Assembly: GCF_016598775.1 (NCBI RefSeq)
Contig: NZ_CP066802.1
Span: forward strand, 1,736,001-1,800,000
Source of the DNA: Actinomyces weissii
GTDB taxonomy: Bacteria; Actinomycetota; Actinomycetes; Actinomycetales; Actinomycetaceae
Length of the DNA stretch: 64,000 nt
Reading direction: 5' to 3'
The position numbers and the translations under genes are program-made. Below, piece by piece: positions 16,363-25,774 of this stretch; the first letter of the stretch is position 1, and every line of letters begins with the position of its first letter. Below the pieces are notes generated by a model, which worked only from the letters and a program-made list of their open reading frames with translations, did no database searches and was not told the DNA's origin.

Positions 16363-18528
16363 TCAGGCCTGACGCTGGGCCAGCTCGTCACGCACCGCGG
16401 CCAGCAGGCTCCCCAGCCTCACCGAGCTCGGCAGGTCCTCCACCAGAACCACCTCACCGGAGCCGTCCGCCAGCGGCACGCACCAGTTGGGGTACTCACG
16501 GTCGGTTCCCGGCTGGTTCTGGGTACGGCGCTCACCGACGCCGTCCACCAGGGACACCCCGATCAGGGCGGAGGGCGTGCGCACCACGTAGCGGTAGAGG
16601 CCCTCCACGACCTCCCGCTCCGTGGGCTCCTCACCCAGCAGAGCGTGCTCCCGCAGGCGCGCCGTCATCCGGTCACGCTCCACCCGGGCCTCGGCCCGCA
16701 CCTGCTCCACCGGCTCCGTCAGCAGCCCCAGGCGCTCCCGCAGCTCCACGTGCTCGTCAGCCAGGTAGCCGGCGGTCGGCGGCAGGTCGTGGGTGTTCAC
16801 GGTGGACAGGGCCAGCCTGCGGTAGGCCTGCGGCTGCAGGGGCCAGCCGTCACCCTGCTTCTCGAACCACAGCACGGAGGTGCCCAGCACCCCCCGGCTG
16901 GCCAGGTACTCGCGCGCCCAGGGCTCTACGGTGCCCAGGTCCTCACCGATGACCACCGCGCCCGCACGGTAGGCCTCCAGCAGCAGCACCCCGACCATGG
17001 CCTCATGGTCGTAGCGTACGTAGGCCCCCTGGTCGGCCCCCATGCCCTCGGGGATCCACCACAGGCGGAACAGGCCGATGATGTGGTCCACCCGCAGGGC
17101 GCCAGCGTGCCGCAGGACGGTGCGGGCCATGTCCCGCAGCGGCTGGAAGGCGTGCTCAGCCAGGTAGACCGGGCTCCACGGCGGCTGGGACCAGTTCTGC
17201 CCGAGCTGGTTGTACATGTCCGGCGGGGCCCCCACCTGCATGCCCGGGGCGAAGGCGTCCGGCATGGACCACACGTCGGCGCCGCGCGGGTGCACACCGA
17301 CAGCCAGGTCGTCCATGATTCCCAGGGCCATGCCGGAGGCCAGGGCCTGACTCTGGGCGCGCTCCAGCTGCTCGTCAACCACCCACTGCATCCAGGCGTA
17401 GAACTCGATCCGGTCGGCCAGGGACCGGGCCTCGTTGGCCACGTGGGCCGAGGCGGGGTCCAGCAGGTTCTGGGGCCAGGTGGCCAGGTCCCCGTACTTC
17501 TCGGTCAGGGCGCACCACAGCGCGAAACGCTCCAGGCCCTCCCCCTGCTCGGCACGGAAGCGCTCAAAGTCCCGCTGCCGGGCCCGGGAACGGCCCGCCG
17601 CGAAGATGACCTCCAGGGCCTCCCGCTTGGCCTTCCAGACCTCGTCACGGTCGATCGGGGTGGTCTGCAGATTGTGCTCGCGCACCTCCTCCAGGGCCCA
17701 CTGCACCAGGGAGCGGCGCGGGCCGGAGAGCCGTGAGACCTCCAGGATGTTCTCCGGCCGGATGTAGACGGGGTTCACGAAACGGCGGGTGACCGGCAGG
17801 TAGGGCGAGGGCGTCATCGGGCCGGCCGGCTCGGCGGCGTGCAGCGGGTTGATGAGCAGGAAGTCCGCGCCCTCGTCCCCCAGGAAGCCGGCCAGCTCGG
17901 TGAGGTCATCCGTGTCACCGATCCCCCAGGAGCCTCGGGAGCGCACCGAGTACAGCTGGGCCATCACGCCCCAGCCCCCCTCCCCCAGGGCCTGGGGGAT
18001 CTCCAGGCGGTCGGGGGTAACCGCCAGGGGAGCGGTGACCGTGCGGGCCGGCTCAGTGCCCCTGGCCCGGATCTCCGCGACCATGCTGTGCCAGCCCAGC
18101 GGCAGGTCCGTGGGCAGCTCGAAGGAGGCGCGCCCGGTGAGCACACCGTCAACCTCCCGGGCCGGGGTCCAGTCGTCAGTCTGCTTGAGCCAGCGCTCGC
18201 CGCCGTCCTCCAGCACGATCCGCACCGAGACGTCGGCGCCGTCAGGCACGTGGACCCGCACGGTCTCGCTCTTGCCGCTGCGGGTGACCGTGCAGGGTGG
18301 TAGGGCGTGGCGCCAGGGCTCGATCTCCACCTCCTTGAGGGCGGCGGCGATCTCCTCCTCGGTACTGGCAGGCACCCCCAGGGCGGCGAGGACCGCCTCC
18401 AGGGTCTGGCGCGAAGGGGAGGCCAGGTTCCCGTGGAAGTCCCAGTACTCGGTGGAGACCCCGTGCAGGTCGGCTAGGCGTAGCAGGCGGTCACTGGGCG
18501 GTTGGGCGGCTACGGTGGACTGGGACAT
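16363..18528 (-). CDS. malQ: 4-alpha-glucanotransferase (amylomaltase)
   Basis: The 721-residue cytoplasmic GH77 enzyme rearranges alpha-1,4-glucans, using maltose and maltodextrins. The catalytic segments are visible: ALRVDHIIGLFRLWWIPEG (nucleophile Asp), VIGEDLGTVEP (acid/base Glu) and NTHDLPPTAGY (third acidic residue). The long N-terminal extension (about residues 1-160, with beta-sandwich-like sequence) is typical of actinobacterial MalQ. I chose ATG 18528; the frame extends to 18708 but has no family similarity there. The gene diverges from ptsI. Confidence 0.93.
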   Translation of the reverse strand: MSQSTVAAQPPSDRLLRLADLHGVSTEYWDFHGNLASPSRQTLEAVLAALGVPASTEEEIAAALKEVEIEPWRHALPPCTVTRSGKSETVRVHVPDGADVSVRIVLEDGGERWLKQTDDWTPAREVDGVLTGRASFELPTDLPLGWHSMVAEIRARGTEPARTVTAPLAVTPDRLEIPQALGEGGWGVMAQLYSVRSRGSWGIGDTDDLTELAGFLGDEGADFLLINPLHAAEPAGPMTPSPYLPVTRRFVNPVYIRPENILEVSRLSGPRRSLVQWALEEVREHNLQTTPIDRDEVWKAKREALEVIFAAGRSRARQRDFERFRAEQGEGLERFALWCALTEKYGDLATWPQNLLDPASAHVANEARSLADRIEFYAWMQWVVDEQLERAQSQALASGMALGIMDDLAVGVHPRGADVWSMPDAFAPGMQVGAPPDMYNQLGQNWSQPPWSPVYLAEHAFQPLRDMARTVLRHAGALRVDHIIGLFRLWWIPEGMGADQGAYVRYDHEAMVGVLLLEAYRAGAVVIGEDLGTVEPWAREYLASRGVLGTSVLWFEKQGDGWPLQPQAYRRLALSTVNTHDLPPTAGYLADEHVELRERLGLLTEPVEQVRAEARVERDRMTARLREHALLGEEPTEREVVEGLYRYVVRTPSALIGVSLVDGVGERRTQNQPGTDREYPNWCVPLADGSGEVVLVEDLPSSVRLGSLLAAVRDELAQRQA

Positions 18529-18833
18529 CGCGGTGAGGCCTCGTTGCTCTCGCGCGCGGCGCGCGCTGGGTGGACGGGAAGGGCGGGCGGTCTCGGGAGG
18601 GCCGCATCCAGGTCCTAGCATGCCGTCCCGTGCAGCGGATTGCACATTGCCACCCGGTACATCAGCGATGTGTCCTTGAAAACCTTGCAAGATCTTTCGG
18701 GAACGCACCAGGTCGGGACTGCGGCGCCCTCCGCCGTTCTCCCCTTGGCGGAACAGGCACCGGGCGCCACGTCGCCAGGCACAATTGGGCGCGACACCTG
18801 CTTGTCCATCCGCAGCCGACCCAAGGAGCTCCT
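18529..18833. promoter_or_regulatory. Divergent promoter region of malQ and ptsI
   Basis: No gene lies in these 305 bp. Around 18671-18700 there is a locally AT-rich segment with the 8-bp palindrome CTTGCAAG (18684-18691), which could be part of an operator for a LacI-type sugar regulator. That assignment is only an inference. AAGGAG before ptsI is at 18823-18828. Confidence 0.3.
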
Positions 18834-20531
18834 ATGGCCGCCGCCCAGCAGTCCCCCGTCCAGCTCAGCGGAATCGGCGTGAGCCCTGGCCTGGTGGCGG
18901 CCCCTGTGGCCCGCATGGCCCCCGGTGTACCAGAGCCCGCGTTGGAGGTGCTAGACCCAGCCCGGGACCTGGAGCGGGAGTGCGAGCGGATCACCGCCGC
19001 CGCCCAGGAGGTCAAGAAGGGGCTGGAGCTGTCAGCCCTGCAGGCCAAGGGCGAGGGCCGGACCCTGCTGGAGACCACGGCGCAGATGGCGGCAGACCCG
19101 ACCCTGACCTCCTCCGCCCAGGCCATGGTCCGCGAGCGCCGCCTGGTGCCTGAGCGGGCCGTCTGGGAGGCGGCTGGCACCCTGGCCGCGATGCTGGAGT
19201 CCCTGGGCGGCTACATGGCCGAGCGCACCAGGGACGTCGCGGACGTGCGTGACCGCATCGTGGCGGTCCTCACCGGCTCCCCCATGCCCGGGATCCCCAG
19301 CCTGCCCGAGCCCTTCGTGCTGGTGGCGGAGGACCTGGCCCCTGCGGACACTGCCCTGCTGGACCCGGAGAAGGTGGTCGCCTTCGTCACCTCCGAGGGC
19401 GGCCCCACCTCACACACCGCGATCCTGGCCCGGGCCCTGGGCATGCCCGCGATCGTGGGCACGGGCAGCGAGGTCACGGACCAGCTGCACGAGGGCGAGA
19501 TCATCCTCGTGGACGGCACCAAGGGCCTGATCACCTTGTCACCCACCGAGGAGCAGCTGCGACACGCCAAGGAGCTGGCCAGCCGGGTGCGGGTCTTCAA
19601 CGGTGACGGCGGGACCATGGACGGCCACGTGGTGCAGCTGCTGGCGAATGTGGGTGACGGTGCCGCCGCCCGCTCGGCGGCGGAGGCCAACGCTATGGGT
19701 GTGGGCCTGTTCCGCACCGAGTTCTGCTTCCTGGACCAGCCGCTGGAGCCCACCGTGGAGCAGCAGGTGGCGGCCTACACCGAGGTGCTGGCTGCCTTCC
19801 CCGGCAAGAAGGTGGTGGTGCGGACCCTGGACGCGGGCGCGGACAAGCCCCTGCCCTTCCTCACTGACGCCACTGAGGCCAACCCGGCGCTGGGCGTGCG
19901 CGCCTACCGCACCACCCGTCGCGACCCGGAGGTGCTGGACCACCAGCTTGAGGCCCTGGCCCAGGCACAGGCCGCCACGGAGGCCCAGGTGTGGGTCATG
20001 GCCCCCATGATCTCCACCGTGGAGGAGGCTCAGTCCTTCGCGGAGAAGGCCCGCGCGCACGGCCTGTCCACCGCCGGGATGATGATCGAGGTACCCTCGG
20101 CGGCGGTTATGGCCGACAAGATGTTCGAGTACGCGGACTTTGCCTCGGTGGGCACCAATGACCTCACCCAGTACGTGATGGCCGCGGACCGGTTGCTGTC
20201 CTCCCTGGCGGACCTGTCCACCTCCTGGCAGCCGGCCGTGCTACGCCTGATCAAGCAGGCCTGTGACGGTGCCGCCCCTAAGGGCCGCCCGGTGGGGGTC
20301 TGTGGTGAGGCGGCGGCTGACCCGGCCCTGGCCGTGGTGCTGGTCGGCTGCGGGGTGGCTAGCCTGTCCATGACGGCCCGGGCCCTGCCGGACGTCGACG
20401 CCGTGCTCAAGTCGGTGACCCTGGCGCAGTGCCGTGAGCTCGCGGCGCTAGCCCTGGACGCCGCGACCGCGGAGGATGCCCGGGCGGCGGTGCGCGCCCA
20501 GCTGCCGGTCCTGGAGGAACTGGGGCTGTGA
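18834..20531 (+). CDS. ptsI: PTS enzyme I (phosphoenolpyruvate-protein phosphotransferase)
   Basis: The 565-residue cytoplasmic protein starts the PTS phosphate relay by taking phosphate from PEP and giving it to HPr. His194 in GGPTSHTAILAR is the phosphorylated residue. The C-terminal PEP-binding barrel shows GVGLFRTEFCFLD, RTLDAGADKPLPF and the signature VGTNDLTQYVMAADR near residues 440-455. ATG 18834 follows AAGGAG; the frame is open from 18570 but without similarity. The tesB gene overlaps its end. No ptsH is present in the window, so HPr must come from elsewhere. Confidence 0.95.
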   Translation: MAAAQQSPVQLSGIGVSPGLVAAPVARMAPGVPEPALEVLDPARDLERECERITAAAQEVKKGLELSALQAKGEGRTLLETTAQMAADPTLTSSAQAMVRERRLVPERAVWEAAGTLAAMLESLGGYMAERTRDVADVRDRIVAVLTGSPMPGIPSLPEPFVLVAEDLAPADTALLDPEKVVAFVTSEGGPTSHTAILARALGMPAIVGTGSEVTDQLHEGEIILVDGTKGLITLSPTEEQLRHAKELASRVRVFNGDGGTMDGHVVQLLANVGDGAAARSAAEANAMGVGLFRTEFCFLDQPLEPTVEQQVAAYTEVLAAFPGKKVVVRTLDAGADKPLPFLTDATEANPALGVRAYRTTRRDPEVLDHQLEALAQAQAATEAQVWVMAPMISTVEEAQSFAEKARAHGLSTAGMMIEVPSAAVMADKMFEYADFASVGTNDLTQYVMAADRLLSSLADLSTSWQPAVLRLIKQACDGAAPKGRPVGVCGEAAADPALAVVLVGCGVASLSMTARALPDVDAVLKSVTLAQCRELAALALDAATAEDARAAVRAQLPVLEELGL

Positions 20532-21487
20532 CCGCCCCCTACCCGGTACCGATCGCCTCCGAGGAGCCGCTCGGGGCGGTGACCCGGGTGCTGGCCCTGG
20601 AGGCTCAGGCACAGCCGGACGCCTTCACCGGCACCTGCCTGCCCCAGCTGTCGGGCCGCATCTACGGCGGCCAGGTGGTGGCCCAGGGCCTGCTGGCAGC
20701 CGCCGCCACCATGGTTGATGACGGCGACGGCGTGCGTCTGCCGCACTCGGTGCACGCGTACTTCATGCGGGGCGGCAAGCCGGAGAGCCCTGTCGGCTTC
20801 GAGGTGGAGCGCATGCACGACGGACGCTCCTTCTCCCAGCGCCGCACCACGGCCACGCAGTACGGCCGGCCGATCCTGACCATGGTCTCCTCCTTCCAGG
20901 AGCAGCAGCCCGGTGCCGACGTGCAGCTGCCTGCACCGTCGGTGCCGGGGCCGCAGGAGGTGCCCAGTGCACTGGAGCTGTTCCGCACGGTGGACCACCC
21001 GGTGGCCAAGTACCTGGGGCGTACTGCCGCCTTCGACCTGCGGCACGTGGAGGGCAACGTCTACCTGCGCCCCGCTGCTGACCGCCTGGGCAGGCAGCAC
21101 CTGTGGGTGCGGGCGCGCGGGGCGGTGCCCGCCGCCACCAGCCAGACCGTCCACCGGGCGCTGCTGACCTACGTGTGCGACCAGGTGATGCTGGAGCCGG
21201 CCCTGCGCAGCCAGGGACTGAGCTGGCGCAGCGAGGGGATGAGCCTGGCCACCCTGGACCACGCCCAGTGGTTCCACCGGGACGTGGACGTCTCCCAGTG
21301 GCTCCTGTTCGTGCAGGACTCCCCCAGCTCCCAAGGAGGCCGGGCCATGGCCCGGGCCCAGGTCTTTGACTCAGAGGGCCTGCTCGTCTCCACCATTGCC
21401 CAGGAGGGCATGATCCGGGTGCCGGACGCCCAGCACTCCGGTGGCAGCGGCTCCTGGAGCGTCCGCATGGACGGCGAGGGCCGCTGA
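20528..21487 (+). CDS. tesB: Acyl-CoA thioesterase II
   Basis: The 319-residue protein has the double hot-dog fold of TesB, which hydrolyses acyl-CoA to free acid and CoA. Family motifs are GRIYGGQVVAQ, VHAYFMRGGKPESP, DGRSFSQRRTTATQ, the catalytic Asp in YVCDQVML, Thr in SLATLDHAQWFH and Gln in STIAQEGMIR. The GTG start overlaps the ptsI stop (GTGA), so it is translated as part of the ptsI transcript. This pairing has no obvious metabolic link. Confidence 0.93.
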   Translation: MTAPYPVPIASEEPLGAVTRVLALEAQAQPDAFTGTCLPQLSGRIYGGQVVAQGLLAAAATMVDDGDGVRLPHSVHAYFMRGGKPESPVGFEVERMHDGRSFSQRRTTATQYGRPILTMVSSFQEQQPGADVQLPAPSVPGPQEVPSALELFRTVDHPVAKYLGRTAAFDLRHVEGNVYLRPAADRLGRQHLWVRARGAVPAATSQTVHRALLTYVCDQVMLEPALRSQGLSWRSEGMSLATLDHAQWFHRDVDVSQWLLFVQDSPSSQGGRAMARAQVFDSEGLLVSTIAQEGMIRVPDAQHSGGSGSWSVRMDGEGR

Positions 21488-21606
21488 GCCCTGGGGCTTG
21501 GGGACCTCAGCCCGGAGTCCGGAGCCCGTAGCCCGGCGGCCCCCGCCACGCCTCGGACGGCCCCTGGTACCACGCGTAGGCAGGGCCCCGCCGTCGCCCC
21601 TAAGAA

Positions 21607-21640
21607 GGGTCTGCCCCACCACAGGTAGCGGGGCAGGCCC
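21607..21640. terminator. Hairpin between tesB and the PH-like membrane protein
   Basis: GGGTCTGCCCC (21607-21617) pairs with GGGGCAGGCCC (21630-21640), with one G-T pair and a 12-nt loop. It separates two convergent genes and could serve both. Confidence 0.55.
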
Positions 21641-21662
21641 TCAGGCAGCAGCCGCGCCGGTC

Positions 21663-22358
21663 TCAGACCTGGCTGCCCGGCTGCCCCGGGTAGGGGTCCT
21701 GACGGTGGTGCGCAGCGTCCAGCTGGACGGGCTGCTGCGAGCCCACCTGCGGCGCCTGGGCCGCACCAGGCACGTAGCCGCCGTTCTGCTGCAAGGCCAT
21801 CTGCTGCTGGAAGGCCATCTGCTGCAAGGTCAGCTGCTGAGCCCGGAGGGTCTGGGCCTCCTGGTTGTGGATAGCGCTCTGGTCAGCGAAGACCCGCGCC
21901 TGCAGCTCGGAGCAGAAGGCCGCGAGCCGCTTGCGCTCGATCACCGCGACCTCGATAGCAGTCACCATCCCGGCATGGTTCTGCACCAGCAGCACTGACG
22001 GGAACACCGTCACGATCATCAGCAGACCCAGCACGATCATGAGCAGGCACGGCAGGATCCAGTCCGTGATCATCGCGAATCCGAGTATCAGGAGGATGAT
22101 CGCCAGCAGAGCGCGCCCCAGGCGGAAGTGGCTGGATACGGACACGGAGGCGATGCTGCTGAGCGGGATGGAGCTCTCATTGGCTCCCAGGGGGATCAGT
22201 CCCAGCAGGGTGTTGGGGTCCTTGAACACGAACCGGGTGCTTGAGCACATCAGCTGAGCCTTGAGATACGGCAGGACGACCGACTCCGTGAAACGGTCGC
22301 CGTAGACGTTCTGCTCACCGGGGGCAAGCATGAAGTCGGTACTGTTCTGGACACTCAT
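21663..22358 (-). CDS. PH-domain-like membrane protein with Gln-rich tail
   Basis: The function of this 231-residue protein is unknown. Residues 1-75 (GEQNVYGDRF, STRFVFKD, IPLSSIASVSVS) look like a bacterial pleckstrin-like/GRAM-type beta domain. Two adjacent membrane segments follow (about 83-125, LLAIILLILGFAMI and LLMIVLGLLMIVTV). Then comes a short helix, AIEVAVIERKRLAAFCSELQ, and a C-terminal tail rich in Gln, Ala and Pro with LQQMAFQQQMALQQ repeats. ATG 22358 follows GAAGAGG. It is a single gene facing tesB. Confidence 0.7.
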   Translation of the reverse strand: MSVQNSTDFMLAPGEQNVYGDRFTESVVLPYLKAQLMCSSTRFVFKDPNTLLGLIPLGANESSIPLSSIASVSVSSHFRLGRALLAIILLILGFAMITDWILPCLLMIVLGLLMIVTVFPSVLLVQNHAGMVTAIEVAVIERKRLAAFCSELQARVFADQSAIHNQEAQTLRAQQLTLQQMAFQQQMALQQNGGYVPGAAQAPQVGSQQPVQLDAAHHRQDPYPGQPGSQV

Positions 22359-22659
22359 TCGTGGAAACCTCTTCAGGGAGCAGGAGATCAGGACGCCACC
22401 CATCCTATAGCCTGTGAGCCACCAGACATCCTCTAGCCATGCACGGGCCACCAGCCCGCTGCCTGCCCAGACCCTCCCCGCTTACGGCCTGCGGCGCGGC
22501 ACAGGACGCAGCGTGCAGCGGCTCACGGGGCTGGGCCTCGTGGCCCTCGCGGCGCTCCCGTAGGCTTGGCCCCAGTGCGCGGGCCACCCGGGGCCGTGAC
22601 AGCCCCGCCGTCGCCGCGCAGCAGCACCCGCTCCTCCACACGAAAGGCGCACAGCAGAA
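22359..22659. other. Divergent gap upstream of ettA
   Basis: These 301 bp between two divergent genes should hold both promoters. I see no gene and no strong promoter; TAGGCT at 22560-22565 is a possible -10 box for ettA. Confidence 0.3.
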
Positions 22660-24342
22660 GTGGCTGAGTACATCTACCAGATGATCAAGGCGCGTAAGGC
22701 GCACGGGGACAAGGTGATCCTCGACGACGTGACCATGGCCTTCTACCCGGGCGCGAAGATCGGTATGGTCGGCCCCAACGGCGCGGGCAAGTCCTCAATC
22801 CTCAAGATCATGGCCGGGCTAGACCAGCCTTCCAACGGTGAGGCCCGCCTGACCCCCGGCTACAGCGTCGGCATCCTGCTGCAGGAGCCGCCGCTCAACG
22901 AGGACAAGACGGTCCTGGGCAACGTCGAGGAGGGCGTGGCCGAGATCAAGGGCAAGCTGGACCGCTTCAACGAGATCTCCGCCGCCATGGCGGACCCGGA
23001 CGCGGACTTCGACGCCCTGATGGAGGAGATGGGCAGGCTCCAGGACGAGCTGGACGCCGCAGGCGCCTGGGACCTGGACTCCCAGCTGGAGCAGGCCATG
23101 GACGCGCTGCGCTGCCCCCCGCCGGACGCGGAGGTCAAGCACCTCTCCGGTGGTGAGCGCCGCCGGGTGGCCCTGTGCAAGCTGCTGCTGGAGGCCCCAG
23201 ACCTGCTGCTGCTGGACGAGCCCACCAACCACCTGGACGCCGAGTCCGTGCTCTGGCTGGAGCAGCACCTGAGCACCTACAAGGGCGCCGTGATCGCCGT
23301 CACCCACGACCGCTACTTCCTGGACCACGTGGCCCAGTGGATCGCGGAGGTGGACCGCGGCCACCTATACCCCTACGAGGGCAACTACTCCACCTACCTG
23401 GAGACCAAGGAGAAGCGCCTGGCGGTCCAGGGCAAGAAGGACGCCAAGCTCGCCAAGCGCCTCAAGGAGGAGCTGGAGTGGGTGCGCTCCTCCGCCAAGG
23501 GCCGCCAGACCAAGTCCAAGGCCCGTCTGGCCCGCTACGAGGAGATGGCGGCCGAGGCCGAGCGGACCCGCAAGCTGGACTTCGAGGAGATCCAGATCCC
23601 GCCGGGCCCCCGCCTGGGCAACATCGTGCTGGAGGCCAGCCACCTGACCAAGGGCTTCGACGGGCGCACCCTGATCGACGACCTGTCCTTCACGCTGCCG
23701 CGCAACGGCATCGTGGGGATCGTGGGCCCCAACGGCGTCGGCAAGACCACCCTGTTCAAGACCATCGTGGGCCTGGAGGAGCTAGACAGCGGCGAGCTCA
23801 AGATCGGCCAGACGGTCAAGCTGTCCTACGTGGACCAGACCCGGGCGGGTATCGACCCGAGCAAGACCCTGTGGGAGGTCGTCTCCGACGGCCTGGACTA
23901 CATCAAGGTCGGCAACGTGGAGATGCCCTCGCGCGCCTACGTGGCGGCCTTCGGTTTCAAGGGCCCCGACCAGCAGAAGCCCGCCGGGGTGCTCTCCGGT
24001 GGTGAGCGCAACCGCCTGAACCTGGCGCTGACCCTCAAGCAGGGCGGCAACCTGATCCTGCTGGACGAGCCCACCAACGACCTGGACACCGAGACCCTGG
24101 GCTCGCTGGAGAACGCCCTGCTGGAGTTCCCCGGCTGCGCCGTGGTCATCACCCACGACCGCTGGTTCCTGGACCGGGTGGCCACGCACATCCTGGCTTG
24201 GGAGGGGGACGAGGAGAACCCGGCCAAGTGGTACTGGTTCGAGGGGAACTTCGCCTCCTACGAGGAGAACAAGGTCAAGCGTCTAGGTGCTGAGGCCGCC
24301 CGCCCCCACCGCGTCACCTACCGCAAGCTAACCCGGGACTGA
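22660..24342 (+). CDS. ettA: ABC-F translation factor EttA
   Basis: The 560-residue protein has two ABC ATPase domains and no membrane segments. In E. coli EttA binds the ribosomal E site and gates elongation according to ATP/ADP. Seen here: Walker [10 protein letters not shown] and GPNGVGKTT, signatures [11 protein letters not shown] and [11 protein letters not shown], Walker [16 protein letters not shown] and [15 protein letters not shown]. The inter-domain linker [20 protein letters not shown] and the start AEYIYQM are EttA-specific. It starts with GTG at 22660. Both Walker B glutamates are intact, unlike the nucleoside ABC ATPase in this window. Confidence 0.95.
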   Translation: MAEYIYQMIKARKAHGDKVILDDVTMAFYPGAKIGMVGPNGAGKSSILKIMAGLDQPSNGEARLTPGYSVGILLQEPPLNEDKTVLGNVEEGVAEIKGKLDRFNEISAAMADPDADFDALMEEMGRLQDELDAAGAWDLDSQLEQAMDALRCPPPDAEVKHLSGGERRRVALCKLLLEAPDLLLLDEPTNHLDAESVLWLEQHLSTYKGAVIAVTHDRYFLDHVAQWIAEVDRGHLYPYEGNYSTYLETKEKRLAVQGKKDAKLAKRLKEELEWVRSSAKGRQTKSKARLARYEEMAAEAERTRKLDFEEIQIPPGPRLGNIVLEASHLTKGFDGRTLIDDLSFTLPRNGIVGIVGPNGVGKTTLFKTIVGLEELDSGELKIGQTVKLSYVDQTRAGIDPSKTLWEVVSDGLDYIKVGNVEMPSRAYVAAFGFKGPDQQKPAGVLSGGERNRLNLALTLKQGGNLILLDEPTNDLDTETLGSLENALLEFPGCAVVITHDRWFLDRVATHILAWEGDEENPAKWYWFEGNFASYEENKVKRLGAEAARPHRVTYRKLTRD

Positions 24343-24366
24343 GCAGCGCCGTCAGCCACGTAGATA

Positions 24367-24416
24367 GGGCTGTGCCCGCCGCAACCTCACTGGTGCGGCG
24401 GGCACAGCCCCTTTTC
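24367..24416. terminator. Two-way terminator between ettA and prfB
   Basis: A perfect 17-bp stem (24367-24383 with 24394-24410, GGGCTGTGCCCGCCGCA) with a 10-nt loop is followed by CTTTTC on the plus strand. Confidence 0.8.
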
Positions 24417-24458
24417 AGTCTGCGTGTCTGCCAGCCTGGCTGGCAGGCCGCAAGCGCC

Positions 24459-25580
24459 TCAGCCCTCCGCCTGCTCCTGCTGCTTGCGCCAGCGGATGCC
24501 CGCGTCGATGAAGCCGTCGATGTCGCCGTCGAAGACCGCCTCCGGGTTACCCACCTCGTGGCTGGTGCGCAGGTCCTTGACCATCTGGTAGGGGTTGAGC
24601 ACGTAGTTGCGCATCTGGTCCCCCCAGGAGGCCTTGACGTCCCCGGCCAGCTCCTTCTTCTTGGCGTCCTCCTCCTGCTTCTTGAGCAGCAGCAGGCGGG
24701 ACTGGAGCACGCGCATGGCGGCGGCCCGGTTCTGGATCTGGGACTTCTCGTCCTGCATGGATACCACCAGGCCGGTGGGCAGGTGGGTGATGCGCACGGC
24801 CGAGTCGGTGGTGTTCACGGACTGCCCGCCGGGCCCGGAGGAGCGGAAGACGTCGACGCGGATGTCGGTCTCGGGGATGTCGATGTGGTCGGTGGACTCG
24901 ATCAGCGGGATGACCTCCACGGCCGCGAAGGAGGTCTGGCGGCGGCCCTGGTTGTCGAAGGGGCTGATGCGCACCAGGCGGTGGGTGCCGCCCTCCACGG
25001 AGAGCGTGCCGTAGGCGTAGGGGGCGTGCACCTCAAAGGTCACGGACTTCAGCCCCGCCTCCTCGGCGTAGGAGGTGTCCAGCACCTTGACGGCGTAGTC
25101 GTGGCGCTCGGCCCAGCGCAGGTACATGCGCAGCAGCATCTCGGCGAAGTCGGCGGCGTCCACGCCCCCGGCCCCCGAGCGGATGGTGACGACGGCGTCG
25201 CGCTGGTCGTACTCGCCGCTGAGCAGCGTGCGGATCTCCAGCTCGGCCAGGTCCTTGGATATGGCCTGCAGGTCAGACTCGGCCTCCGCCAGGAGCTCGG
25301 CGGCGTCCTCGCCCTCCTCCTCGGCGGCCATCTCCACCATGGCCTCCAGGTCGTCGATGCGCCCGCCCAGGTCCTCCACACGCTTTAGGTCGGCCTGGGC
25401 GTGGGACAGGGCGGAGGTGACCACCTGGGCGGCGTCGGGGTCGTCCCACAGGTCAGGGGCGGCGGCCTTCTCGGAGAGCTCGGCGATGCGGGCACGCAGC
25501 GCCTGCGGGTCGGTCACCGCGGCGATGGAGGCGTAGGTGTGTCGGAGTCGTTCGATCTCTGCGGGAAAGTCAGTGGCCAC
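24459..25580 (-). CDS. prfB: Peptide chain release factor 2
   Basis: The 373-residue protein terminates translation at UGA and UAA. It has the RF2-specific tripeptide SPF (residues 206-208) and the catalytic GGQ (251-253) in [17 protein letters not shown]. There is no in-frame UGA or frameshift site near the start, so the autoregulatory frameshift of E. coli is absent, as expected in actinobacteria. I chose GTG 25580 because TATGCT lies exactly 6 nt upstream (25587-25592), as for a leaderless mRNA. The frame runs on to 26312 through the neighbouring gene, without meaning. Confidence 0.95.
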   Translation of the reverse strand: MATDFPAEIERLRHTYASIAAVTDPQALRARIAELSEKAAAPDLWDDPDAAQVVTSALSHAQADLKRVEDLGGRIDDLEAMVEMAAEEEGEDAAELLAEAESDLQAISKDLAELEIRTLLSGEYDQRDAVVTIRSGAGGVDAADFAEMLLRMYLRWAERHDYAVKVLDTSYAEEAGLKSVTFEVHAPYAYGTLSVEGGTHRLVRISPFDNQGRRQTSFAAVEVIPLIESTDHIDIPETDIRVDVFRSSGPGGQSVNTTDSAVRITHLPTGLVVSMQDEKSQIQNRAAAMRVLQSRLLLLKKQEEDAKKKELAGDVKASWGDQMRNYVLNPYQMVKDLRTSHEVGNPEAVFDGDIDGFIDAGIRWRKQQEQAEG

Positions 25581-25586
25581 GGGCCG

Positions 25587-25592
25587 AGCATA
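25587..25592 (-). promoter_or_regulatory. -10 box for leaderless prfB
   Basis: Read on the minus strand this is TATGCT, 6 nt before the GTG start of prfB. No ribosome-binding site is present. Confidence 0.5.
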
Positions 25593-25717
25593 CCCGCCGG
25601 GGCGGTCCTGCCGCCGCGCCGGGGCCCTGGCACCGTGAAAGGAGGCTGGTGCTGTGAGGCACAGCCAGGGACCAGGTAAGCGACCTGGCAAAGGAGCTGG
25701 CACGGTGGGGCACAGCG

Positions 25718-25757
25718 CTGCCCGGGAGCGGCAGCCTGCTGGCACGCTCCCGGGCAG
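25718..25757 (-). terminator. Terminator at the end of the nucleoside cluster
   Basis: CTGCCCGGGAGCG (25718-25730) pairs perfectly with 25745-25757 across a 14-nt loop. It lies 17 nt after the stop of the phosphosugar mutase, the last gene of the cluster. Confidence 0.7.
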
Positions 25758-25774
25758 CCTGTAGGGGTCTCGGC

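Noticed and set aside
24459-25580. Programmed frameshift in prfB
   Set aside because: There is no early in-frame TGA or slippery CTT TGA site; one continuous frame encodes the whole protein.
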